Shown: positions 1 through 5,903 of the stretch, in pieces
Layout of the letters: each line of letters opens with the position of its first letter
How positions within the stretch are numbered: position 1 is the first letter of the stretch
DNA from: Candidatus Aminicenantota bacterium
GTDB taxonomy: Bacteria > Acidobacteriota > Aminicenantia > Aminicenantales > Aminicenantaceae
Direction of reading: 5' to 3'
Length of the DNA stretch: 6,133 bases
Assembly (NCBI GenBank): GCA_030614645.1
Contig: JAUWTR010000114.1
Span: 1-6,133 of the forward strand
The notes under the pieces: generated by a model
The model's database searches: none
Told to the model about the DNA's origin: nothing
Seen by the model: only the letters and a program-made list of their open reading frames with translations
Program-made: the position numbers and the translations under genes

Positions 1-77
1 GGAAGCTTTATGATCCAGATGTAGCAGATGCTTGTTTGACTCTCTTTGCTGAGAATAAGTTTAAGTTCACAGATTAG
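1..77 (+). CDS. 3' end of a probable HD-GYP domain protein (partial)
   Basis: Only the last 24 codons are present. Reading from base 3 gives a tail containing LYDPDVADACLTLF and ending FKFTD, with a TAG stop at 75-77. The pattern YDPxVxDAC..LF is typical of the C-terminal helix of HD-GYP domains, which hydrolyse cyclic di-GMP in the cytoplasm or as the output domain of sensor and response-regulator proteins. The HD and GYP motifs themselves lie outside the window, so the assignment rests on this short tail alone. No hairpin terminator follows the stop. A plain HD-domain phosphohydrolase is the main alternative. Confidence 0.5.
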   Translation, partial: KLYDPDVADACLTLFAENKFKFTD

Positions 78-238
78 AAGGAAGATAATAGAGGATGCGC
101 TGGAGAGGGTGGCTGGATTGAAGCAGGAGCAATATGATAAAGAATAGGAAAGTATGTTAAAAAATGTTGAAATCTGGTGTCCAAATAGTGTCCATAACAC
201 GTCTAAATTGGGATAAATAGACCTATCAGAATCTATAA

Positions 239-259
239 CAGAAACAATGTAAGTTTCTG
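239..259. repeat. Short inverted repeat, hairpin-capable
   Basis: CAGAAAC at 239-245 is the exact reverse complement of GTTTCTG at 253-259, with a 7-base spacer. An overlapping alternative pairs TATCAGAA (224-231) with TTCTGATA (255-262). Stems are short and A/T-rich and no U-tract follows, so it is a poor terminator. It could be a protein-binding dyad, part of a lost attachment site, or chance. Confidence 0.25.
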
Positions 260-309
260 ATAAATATAGTATTTAGTTCATTTTAAAGAAGTTAGGTAAT
301 CCCCTTTAA

Positions 310-352
310 TCGGTTCCGGAGACCGACACTCTATCCACTGAGCTACAGGCGC
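310..352 (-). pseudogene. Truncated tRNA-Arg (anticodon CCG), 5' half only
   Basis: Read on the minus strand from 352, the sequence matches the 5' part of a tRNA: acceptor 5' strand GCGCCTG (352-346), TA, a D-arm with GCTC...GAGT, and an anticodon arm TCGGT-CTCCGGA-ACCGA ending at 310. CCG in the loop with this body fits tRNA-Arg(CCG). Past base 310 the sequence continues TTAAAGGGGATTACC. There is no T-loop TTCRA, no T-stem and no 3' acceptor strand CAGGCGC; I searched the rest of the spacer by eye for that acceptor strand and found none. The product cannot fold as a normal tRNA. tRNA genes are common integration sites, so this may be a leftover from insertion and deletion of an element or a rearrangement. 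An assembly join is also possible. Confidence 0.75.
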
Positions 353-408
353 ATAAGGTTATTCTGATATATTCACAAATAATATCGATATATATGATAC
401 TTAGAAAA

Positions 409-422
409 TAGTAAATAGTAAA
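409..422. repeat. Tandem duplication of TAGTAAA
   Basis: Two exact head-to-tail copies of TAGTAAA, flanked by the similar words AAAATAG and TAAATGG. It lies about 40 bases beyond the end of the minus-strand operon. It is probably a small slippage product of low-complexity A/T-rich spacer. Confidence 0.35.
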
Positions 423-459
423 TGGAAAATAGGAAGATGAAGAGAAGCGTGAAACATTC

Positions 460-1296
460 TTACCCATAATACAGCTTTTTCAGCATTATAGCGTCTGTTT
501 CCTGGTCAGGGCTTTCGCTTATAACCATACCTTTGACAGAAAAATCCTTAAGCGCCTGCACCCATTCATCATAGCGGAAATCAGTCTCAGCCAGATTTAA
601 ATGCTTAATCTCTCCCTTATCACCAAACAAAGAACCAGAGATATGAATATGCATATTTTGCAGGGCTTCGTCCCCCAACTTTTTAGCGATTTTGGTAAGA
701 ATACGATAGAAATGCAGATAGGAATTGGCCTCGCCTTTGCGGGCGTAAAGATGGGAAAAATCAATACAGGGCTGCAGCCCTTCTACATCTTGGCAAAGAA
801 ACAGAATCTCTTCAAGCGAACCGAACTGGGTGCGTTTTCCCATGGTCTCTGCCCGCATTATTACAGGGCTGCGTTCAGAGCGCAGGATAGAGACGACTTC
901 GCTTATGCCTTTGCAGATAGTCTCAAATGCCTCTTCCGGTTTATTAATTCCATAATAACCGGGATGAAACACAACACAGCGCGCCCCCATCTCACTTGCA
1001 AGCCGGGCCGAGCTCAGCAGGTGCTTCTGACTCATCATGCGGATACCCTCGCGGGGGGAATTCAAGCTTACATAATAGGGAGCATGTACGCTAAGAGTGA
1101 TCTTATGTTTTTCAGCCTCTTTACGGACTAAACGGGCTGTGTCCAGGCCCATCTTTACTCCCTTGACATATTCTACTTCTAGACAGTCAAGTTTAAGCTC
1201 GGATACACGGCTAATACCTTCGCAGGTAGAGGTCCCGAGGGTTGATTTGGGAACCCCGGCGGTTCCGAAAAGGAGTCTATTAAAAGGTTTTGTCAT
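460..1296 (-). CDS. Endonuclease IV-like TIM-barrel protein (AP2Ec / xylose isomerase-like)
   Basis: The 278-residue product matches the length of endonuclease IV (Nfo, about 280), a cytoplasmic metal-dependent TIM barrel that cuts DNA 5' of abasic sites. Nfo-type metal ligands appear in order: H71 (SVHAPY), H111 (VFHPGY), E150 (RAET), D179 and H182 (IDFSHLYA), H216 or H218 (MHIHISG), H232 and E261 (SESP). The Asp-x-His pair that binds the third zinc in E. coli Nfo (D229/H231) is here GEIKHL: the His remains but the residue two before it is Ile. It may be a true AP endonuclease with an altered third site, or a sugar-phosphate isomerase-like relative. The start ATG overlaps the thiC stop by four bases (ATGA), with GGAAAGG a few bases upstream, so translation is probably coupled. 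DNA repair is not an obvious partner of thiamine synthesis, so the biological role is open. Confidence 0.8.
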   Translation of the reverse strand: MTKPFNRLLFGTAGVPKSTLGTSTCEGISRVSELKLDCLEVEYVKGVKMGLDTARLVRKEAEKHKITLSVHAPYYVSLNSPREGIRMMSQKHLLSSARLASEMGARCVVFHPGYYGINKPEEAFETICKGISEVVSILRSERSPVIMRAETMGKRTQFGSLEEILFLCQDVEGLQPCIDFSHLYARKGEANSYLHFYRILTKIAKKLGDEALQNMHIHISGSLFGDKGEIKHLNLAETDFRYDEWVQALKDFSVKGMVISESPDQETDAIMLKKLYYG

Positions 1297-2591
1297 TCAT
1301 CAGCCTTTCCAGAAGGATTAAGAAAATCTGTGACAATGCGCAGAGCGCAGAAATCACCACACATGGAACAGGCCTCTGATTTTGTCCGACGTTTATCCCG
1401 TATTTCCCTAAATTTATGCGGGTCAATGACAAGTTTTTCCTGGGTCTCCCAGTCGAGATTTTTGCGTGCTTTAGAAATCTTGAGGTCGAGTTCTGCCGCT
1501 CCTTTTACCCCCTTGACAATATCAGCAGCGTGAGCAGCGATACGAGAGGCAATAGTGCCTTCGCGCACATCATCTACAGAAGGCAGCCCCAAGTGTTCAG
1601 AGGGTGTCACATAGCAGAGAAAATCAGCTCCGGCAGCAGCAGCTATAGCCCCGCCAATAGCAGATACTATATGGTCATATCCGGGTGCTATATCGGTTAC
1701 AAGCGGGCCCAGTACATAGAAAGGTGCACCCTGGCAGACCTGCTTCTGGAGCTTGATATTCATTTCGATTTGGTCAAGCGGAACATGACCCGGTCCTTCG
1801 ACCATGACCTGGACATCAGCATCCCAGGCGCGATTAACAAGTTCACCAAGGGTGAGCAGTTCCTCAATCTGAGGCCGATCAGTGGCATCAGCCGTCGCAC
1901 CCGGCCTAAGGCCATCACCTAAGCTGAGAGTGATATCATATTTACGGGCAATTTCCAGGAGGCGGTCAAACGAGGCATAGAGCGGATTTTCTTCTCCGCT
2001 GTGCAGGATACAAGCCAAATGAAAAGAACCTCCGCGGGAGACTACATCAGCCACTCGACCCTGGCTTTGGAGCCGGCCTATGGCTTTAGAGGTGAGGCCG
2101 GCATGGACAGTCATAAAATCCACTCCTTCCTGTGCTTGCTGCTCTATTACCGAAAATATATCCTCTTCTGTCATCTCTACAATCGTCCCATGCTCAGCAA
2201 TGGCTTTTATCGCTGCCTGATAGAGAGGCACTGTGCCGAGAGGAATTCTGGCTTTATCCAGGATTTGGCGGCGTATATCGTTTATATCTCCGCCTGTACT
2301 GAGATCCATTATGGTGTCGGTTCTATATTTTAAGGCCATGTCCACTTTTTTGAGTTCAATTTCGACTTTAGGGAAGTCCTCGGAACTTCCGATATTGACA
2401 TTGACCTTGGTGCGGAGTTTTTCTCCTATTCCCACAGGATGGATCTCAGCGCGGCAAGAGTTAAGAGGAATAACAACTCTGCCAGATGCTACAAGTTCCG
2501 CTACTTCTTCTTCTGCAAGGCTTTCTTCTGCTGCGACCTGTTTGAGAGCAGGGGTTATATTACCTTTCCTGGCTTCTTCAAGTTGAGTCAT
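1293..2591 (-). CDS. thiC: Phosphomethylpyrimidine synthase ThiC (short form)
   Basis: ThiC is a non-canonical radical SAM enzyme that rearranges aminoimidazole ribotide into hydroxymethylpyrimidine phosphate, the pyrimidine half of thiamine. The 432-residue product lacks the long N-terminal domain of the E. coli enzyme (about 630) and has the length of short forms in anaerobes and archaea. Visible signatures are MDLSTGGDI (95-103), GTVPLYQA (119-126), HAGLT (163-167), EGPGHVP (H269) and PSEHLGLP (H333). H269 and H333 are 64 residues apart, like the known metal-binding His pair. The cluster motif is C408-x2-C411-x3-C415, one residue shorter than the CX2CX4C of E. coli. The start has AGGA six to seven bases upstream. 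No TPP riboswitch motif is visible upstream. The ThiC paralogue BzaF (5-hydroxybenzimidazole synthase) is an alternative, but no cobalamin gene is nearby. Confidence 0.93.
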   Translation of the reverse strand: MTQLEEARKGNITPALKQVAAEESLAEEEVAELVASGRVVIPLNSCRAEIHPVGIGEKLRTKVNVNIGSSEDFPKVEIELKKVDMALKYRTDTIMDLSTGGDINDIRRQILDKARIPLGTVPLYQAAIKAIAEHGTIVEMTEEDIFSVIEQQAQEGVDFMTVHAGLTSKAIGRLQSQGRVADVVSRGGSFHLACILHSGEENPLYASFDRLLEIARKYDITLSLGDGLRPGATADATDRPQIEELLTLGELVNRAWDADVQVMVEGPGHVPLDQIEMNIKLQKQVCQGAPFYVLGPLVTDIAPGYDHIVSAIGGAIAAAAGADFLCYVTPSEHLGLPSVDDVREGTIASRIAAHAADIVKGVKGAAELDLKISKARKNLDWETQEKLVIDPHKFREIRDKRRTKSEACSMCGDFCALRIVTDFLNPSGKADE

Positions 2592-2626
2592 AATCGTCCT
2601 TTTATGTATCTTATTATTGAAAATAT

Positions 2627-2655
2627 ATTTTACTCCTATGGGGGGGTAAATACAA
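2627..2655 (-). promoter_or_regulatory. Candidate promoter for the thiC operon
   Basis: On the minus strand, TTGTAT (2655-2650) and TAAAAT (2632-2627) are separated by 17 bases. The -10 matches consensus at five of six positions and the -35 at three. The spacer holds a run of seven C. The leader to thiC would be only about 30 bases, leaving no room for a riboswitch. Confidence 0.3.
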
Positions 2656-2671
2656 GTTTCTCTTTCTCGCC

Positions 2672-2700
2672 TTGCCTTGAGAGGAAATTTATTATATACA
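2672..2700 (+). promoter_or_regulatory. Candidate promoter for the aldehyde dehydrogenase gene
   Basis: TTGCCT (2672-2677) and TATACA (2695-2700) lie 17 bases apart, each matching sigma70 consensus at four of six positions. Transcription would begin near 2706, at the edge of a hairpin-forming sequence. It is divergent from the thiC promoter. Confidence 0.33.
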
Positions 2701-2706
2701 CAAAAG

Positions 2707-2725
2707 TGTCCCCATTTTGGAGACA
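2707..2725. repeat. Imperfect inverted repeat in the aldehyde dehydrogenase leader
   Basis: TGTCCCC (2707-2713) and GGAGACA (2719-2725) pair at six of seven positions around a five-base loop (ATTTT). It sits between the predicted transcription start and the ribosome binding site. It could be an operator, an RNA hairpin or a decayed REP-like element; similar GTGTCC/GGGGACA words occur near 175-192 and 4181-4222. Confidence 0.4.
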
Positions 2726-2750
2726 GCCCCTTGGCTTAAAAGGAGAAGAA

Positions 2751-4174
2751 ATGAAAGAACATAAACTTTTAATAAACGGGAACTGGGAAGAAGGTGCCGA
2801 AATCCGAGATATCAAATCGCCTTTCAGCGGAAAAACTGTGGCAAAAGTCCATTTTGCCGGAAAATCCCAGGTAGAAAAAGCAATAGGAGATGCCCACACA
2901 GCTTTTACCGAGACGAAAAAACTTCCAGCCACGAACGCTCTCAGACGCTCGAAAAAATATCCTCAGAGATAAGCCGCAGAAGTGACGAACTTGCAGAATC
3001 TATTGTGCTGTCTTCCGGAAAGCCGCTTAAATCTGCCCAGGCAGAGGTCTTACGGGGTGCAAACACTTTTAAAATCGCGGCAGAGGAGGCTAAACGAATA
3101 AATGGGGAGGTCATTCCTCTTGACTTGAGCCCTCAGACTAAAAAACGCTGGGGACTGGTCCGGCGCTTCCCTATCGGGATTATCGCCGGTATCACGCCAT
3201 TTAATTTCCCGCTTAATCTTGTCGCCCATAAAGTAGCCCCAGCTCTTGCTGCGGGAAACACATTCATTGCCCGGCCCGCATCCCAGGTAGCACAAACTAC
3301 TATGCTGCTGGCTGATATCATAAGGGAAAGCGGCTATCCCGCCGGTGGATTTAATGCTGTGCCTTGCGGATATAAAGCTGCAGAATCTTTGATTGAGGAC
3401 CAGCGAGTCAAGATGATAACCTTTACAGGCAGCCCTGATATAGGATGGGACCTGAAAAAGAAAGCTTATAAGAAGATCGTTACTCTGGAATTAGGAGGTA
3501 ATGCAGCTGTTATCATAGAACCTGATGCAGACCTGGAATTTGCTGTAAAGCGTTCTGTGCTTGGGTCTTTTGCTTATTCAGGACAAGTGTGTATTTCCAT
3601 TCAGAGAATTCTTCTGCACGAGGAGATATATGACTGTTTTATGGGCGATTTTATCGCGGCAGTTAAGCGCCTAAAAATGGGAGATCCTCTGGAGAAAGAC
3701 ACTGACATAGGGCCCATGATCAACCAGGAAGCAGCCGCTCAGACTGAAGAATGGGTAGATGAAGCTGTAAACAATGGAGCCCGAATTTCATGGGGAGGAA
3801 AAAGAGAGGGCGTTATGGTCGAGCCGACAGTACTCGAAAATGTTGACCCAAAGCTGCGTATTTCCTGGCTTGAAGCATTCGCACCGGTTGCAGTGATCCA
3901 TAAATATAGTGATTACAAGGAAGCAATCCGGGAGGTCAATAATTCCATATACGGGCTACAGGCCGGAGTATTTACCCGGGATATAAATAAGGCCTTTATG
4001 GCTTTTGAGGAACTGGACGTAGGTGGGGTGATAGTCAATGACATCCCTACTTTCCGCATCGACCATATGCCATACGGCGGAGTCAAAGAATCAGGCTTCG
4101 GTCGCGAAGGACTTAAATACGCCATAGAAGAGATGACAGAGATAAAGCTAATGGCCCTGAATCTGGGCGGGTAA
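2751..4174 (+). pseudogene. NAD(P)-dependent aldehyde dehydrogenase, broken by a one-base frameshift
   Basis: The gene encodes an ALDH-superfamily enzyme that oxidises an aldehyde to an acid in the cytoplasm. Bases 2751-2930 read MKEHKLLINGNW... to KKLPA. The rest continues only in the -1 frame from base 2930 (HERSQTLEKIS...). Restoring one C in the CC at 2929-2930 gives an unbroken 474-residue protein, normal for the family. In restored numbering: N152 (PFNFP), R175 (IARPAS), E247 (LELGGN) and nucleophile C281 (GQVCIS), then EAFAPV and the C-terminal PYGGVKESGFGREG. R175 stands where most ALDHs have Lys that contacts the cofactor ribose. The start has AGGAG six bases upstream. As given, the first frame stops at 2970-2972 after 73 codons, and the remainder stays open from upstream of a GTG at 3005. 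The EAFAPV variant suggests the group containing lactaldehyde and non-phosphorylating glyceraldehyde-3-phosphate dehydrogenases. The substrate is not determinable. Confidence 0.88.
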
Positions 4175-4180
4175 GGTTAA

Positions 4181-4232
4181 GGGGACAATCCCCGAGGTTT
4201 TTGCTTTAGGGGGATACTCCGGTTTTTTTTTT
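4181..4232 (+). terminator. Terminator-like or repeat-like element between convergent genes
   Basis: It starts 6 bases after the aldehyde dehydrogenase stop. GGGGA (4181-4185) pairs with TCCCC (4189-4193) over a 3-base loop, followed shortly by five T (4198-4202). Alternatively ATCCCC (4188-4193) pairs with GGGGAT (4210-4215), followed by ten T (4223-4232). Both favour termination on the plus strand. The element covers the 3' end of the minus-strand four-helix bundle gene and encodes its last residues. The GGGGACAATCCCC core and the CCGGAGTATCCCCC word (minus strand) look like a small dispersed repeat. Confidence 0.5.
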
Positions 4233-4604
4233 GCCTTCATTATTCTTTGTTATAGCATTTATCAGCCCGCCTATTAGGGCTGAAATACGATTGGCCCTAT
4301 CCTGATAATCTATAAAATCTCCTTCAGCCAGATAACCTATCTCGCGGGAAATTATCAAGCTTGAATGTAAAGCCGCAGCTGATGCTTTTGCATTTTGCAG
4401 ATATTTGATAAAGCCTTGATCGCTTCCTATTGTTTTCCCCTCTGCAATATTCGACATAACAGAAATAGCAGACCTGCAGAGCTGTTCACTAATAACATGA
4501 TCTCCGTTTAAATTCTCTTCTGATGAAAACCGGTGAATATCAACTGCCAAGTCGCGTGCCTGCCTCCAGCATTCGAGGTTTTCGAAGCTGCAATATTTTT
4601 TCAT
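4206..4604 (-). CDS. Four-helix bundle protein (23S rRNA intervening-sequence / S23 family)
   Basis: This is a 132-residue protein of the small all-helical family first found in intervening sequences of 23S rRNA and related to the Avd accessory protein of diversity-generating retroelements. Family marks are FENLECWRQARDLAVDI near the N-terminus, then RSAISVMSNIAEG (about 44-56), a helix with GFIKYLQNAKASAAAL, and the I.REIGYL stretch near 86-92. The family is common in environmental bacteria, often as lone genes. Its exact job is unknown, and some members bind nucleic acid as pentamers. The start is set by a strong site, AGGAGG, four to nine bases upstream. The last eight residues, KKKTGVSP, are encoded by the T-tract and C-rich repeat at the convergent junction and look like an appended tail. 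No rRNA or reverse transcriptase gene is in the window. Confidence 0.88.
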   Translation of the reverse strand: MKKYCSFENLECWRQARDLAVDIHRFSSEENLNGDHVISEQLCRSAISVMSNIAEGKTIGSDQGFIKYLQNAKASAAALHSSLIISREIGYLAEGDFIDYQDRANRISALIGGLINAITKNNEGKKKTGVSP

Positions 4605-4636
4605 TTCTCCTCCTTCTATACTAAAGACGTTGGGGA

Positions 4637-4642
4637 ATTATA
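4637..4642 (-). promoter_or_regulatory. Possible -10 element for the four-helix bundle gene
   Basis: A perfect TATAAT lies on the minus strand about 33 bases upstream of the start codon. The sequence 17 bases further upstream (TATTTT) is a poor -35, so the call rests on the -10 only in A/T-rich DNA. Confidence 0.25.
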
Positions 4643-4698
4643 TTTTTCTCATATATAGGAAAATAAAATCCATGCTACCCCTTTATTCCGATTTTTTC

Positions 4699-4727
4699 TT
4701 GACAGTGTTTGCAAAGAATCTTAAACT
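4699..4727 (+). promoter_or_regulatory. Sigma70-type promoter of the fumarase / kor operon
   Basis: A perfect -35 TTGACA (4699-4704), a 17-base spacer and TAAACT (4722-4727, four of six consensus positions). Transcription would start near 4734, giving a leader of about 50 bases before the fumarase ATG. This is the best promoter in the window. Confidence 0.6.
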
Positions 4728-4782
4728 GATAATTCAGGCCAGAATTATTTAATATCTATAATATTCTACTTGGAGGTATCAT

Positions 4783-5640
4783 ATGAAAACTATTAATTTA
4801 TCTGAAGTTAGAGATAAAGTAAAAGACATAGTACAGGAGGCTAATTTTGAACTCCAGGACGATGTTCTGAAAGTAATCAAAGATATGCAGGCCAAAGAAG
4901 AATCTCCAGCCGGTAAAGCTGTTTTTGAGCAGATCCTGAAAAATTCAGACATCGCAAAAAAAGACAAATTAGGGCTCTGCCAGGATACAGGCCTGGCTAT
5001 ATTCTTTGTCGAGCTGGGCGAAGATGTAAAGCTTAATAAAGACGATGGGCTGGGCAGCCTAAAAGAAGCCTTAGAAGAAGGCGTCCGCATCGGATATGAA
5101 GAAGGCTATCTGCGCAAATCCGTTGTCGAAGACCCCATCCGCCGGAAAAATACCGGAGATAACACTCCCATCTTTATCCACTGGGAACTTGAACCAGGCG
5201 ATACTTTTAAAGTCACCTTTATTGCCAAAGGAGGCGGTGCGGAAAACATGAGCCAGGTCAGAATGTTTGCTCCTGCTGCAGGAAGGGAAGGTTTAGAGGA
5301 TTTTGTGGTGGAAGTAGCTGATACCGGAGGCTCCAATCCTTGCCCGCCTATTGTCGTAGGTGTTGGCGTCGGCGGAAACTTTGAATATTCCGCTCTTTTA
5401 GCAAAAAAAGCACTGCTGCGCAAGCCTCTCGGCTCGCACAATCCAGATCCTTTCTATGAAGATATGGAAAAAAGACTGCTGGAACGCATCAATAACCTGG
5501 GAATCGGTCCCCAGGGTATGGGCGGGAGATGCACAGCCCTGGCAGTGCATGTGGAAGCTTTCCCATGCCATATAGCCTCAATGCCGGCTGCTGTCAACAT
5601 CCAATGCCATTCACACAGGGTGCTTAAATTTGAGCTTTAG
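4783..5640 (+). CDS. Class I fumarate hydratase, alpha subunit (FumA/TtdA-type)
   Basis: Class I fumarases interconvert fumarate and malate using an oxygen-sensitive [4Fe-4S] cluster. In two-subunit forms the alpha chain carries the cluster domain and beta is a separate protein. The 285-residue product has the usual alpha length, and the three expected cluster cysteines are C66 (LGLCQDTG), C187 (GGSNPCPP) and C275 (VNIQCHSHR). Also visible are GDNTPIFIHWE, KGGGAENMS and GPQGMGGRCTALAVH. The start has GGAGG six bases upstream. The ferredoxin gene begins 20 bases after the stop, so it is the first gene of an operon with 2-oxoacid:ferredoxin oxidoreductase genes. No beta subunit follows directly; it must lie elsewhere or after the window. 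The L-tartrate dehydratase alpha subunit is a close relative, but the TCA-type neighbours favour fumarase. Confidence 0.9.
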   Translation: MKTINLSEVRDKVKDIVQEANFELQDDVLKVIKDMQAKEESPAGKAVFEQILKNSDIAKKDKLGLCQDTGLAIFFVELGEDVKLNKDDGLGSLKEALEEGVRIGYEEGYLRKSVVEDPIRRKNTGDNTPIFIHWELEPGDTFKVTFIAKGGGAENMSQVRMFAPAAGREGLEDFVVEVADTGGSNPCPPIVVGVGVGGNFEYSALLAKKALLRKPLGSHNPDPFYEDMEKRLLERINNLGIGPQGMGGRCTALAVHVEAFPCHIASMPAAVNIQCHSHRVLKFEL

Positions 5641-5659
5641 GATTAAATAGGAGAACACA

Positions 5660-5884
5660 ATGCCTGCAAAAGGATATGTTGAAATTTCTGTTGAAGGCTG
5701 TAAAGGATGCAACCTCTGTGTGATAAACTGCCCCTCAGATTGTCTCGCTTTAAAGACATCCGACACCAACAGTTACGGGCTGCACTATGCTTATATGACA
5801 GATGAGGACAATTGTATCGCATGCCAGAACTGTGCCGTGATCTGTCCGGATGCAGCAATCACCGTGTATAAAAAAGCAAGTTAA
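5660..5884 (+). CDS. korD: 2x[4Fe-4S] ferredoxin subunit of 2-oxoacid:ferredoxin oxidoreductase (KorD-type)
   Basis: A 74-residue protein with two classic cluster motifs: C14-x2-C17-x2-C20-x3-C24-P and C52-x2-C55-x2-C58-x3-C62-P, enough for two [4Fe-4S] clusters. An extra C28 follows the first motif. Such delta subunits pass electrons between the catalytic subunits and free ferredoxin. The motif spacing and the gene directly downstream, which encodes the alpha subunit, place it as the delta subunit and not a free ferredoxin. The start has AGGAG six bases upstream. Whether the enzyme acts on 2-oxoglutarate (Kor) or branched 2-oxoacids (Vor) cannot be told from this subunit; the fumarase neighbour favours Kor. 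Confidence 0.85.
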   Translation: MPAKGYVEISVEGCKGCNLCVINCPSDCLALKTSDTNSYGLHYAYMTDEDNCIACQNCAVICPDAAITVYKKAS

Positions 5885-5903
5885 TATAAGGAATAGAAAA
5901 GAA

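Larger units (their letters stand above)
78..459. other. Gene-poor spacer with tRNA fragment and weak repeats
   Basis: No complete gene is supported in these 382 bases. Apart from the half tRNA at 310-352 it is AT-rich. It contains two GTGTCC words a few bases apart (about 175-192), a small hairpin-capable inverted repeat (239-259), the palindrome ATATCGATAT near 383-392, and a 7-base tandem duplication of TAGTAAA (409-422) in a run of similar A/T-rich words. No rho-independent terminator is evident for the minus-strand operon ending at 460, nor for the plus-strand gene ending at 77. The make-up fits a decayed or recombined junction. Confidence 0.5.

Noticed and set aside
76..147. Short open stretch after the HD-GYP-like stop reading RRKIIEDALERVAGLKQEQ and on to a TAG
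   Set aside because: About 36 codons from the previous in-frame stop, no good start with a ribosome site, and no recognisable family. It may be a frame-shifted remnant of the upstream gene but cannot be supported.
78..309. Possibility that the tRNA is intact but split by an intron
   Set aside because: No T-arm and no CAGGCGC acceptor strand could be found in the remaining bases on the minus strand, and the break is after position 43, not in the anticodon loop where bacterial tRNA group I introns lie.
601..1131. Plus-strand open frame of 176 codons opposite the endonuclease IV-like gene
   Set aside because: The minus strand shows clear family motifs across the whole stretch; the plus frame has no recognisable domain and no ribosome site, so it is a shadow.
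2915..2932. Programmed -1 ribosomal frameshifting at the A6 run in the aldehyde dehydrogenase gene
   Set aside because: The in-frame context is G AAA AAA C, so the P-site tRNA would re-pair poorly, and slippage here would replace the conserved Leu-Pro-Ala. A missing C at 2929-2930 explains the data better.
4206..4604. Avd accessory protein of a diversity-generating retroelement
   Set aside because: Same broad fold, but no reverse transcriptase, template repeat or variable repeat is present in the window, so a lone S23-family gene is the simpler call.
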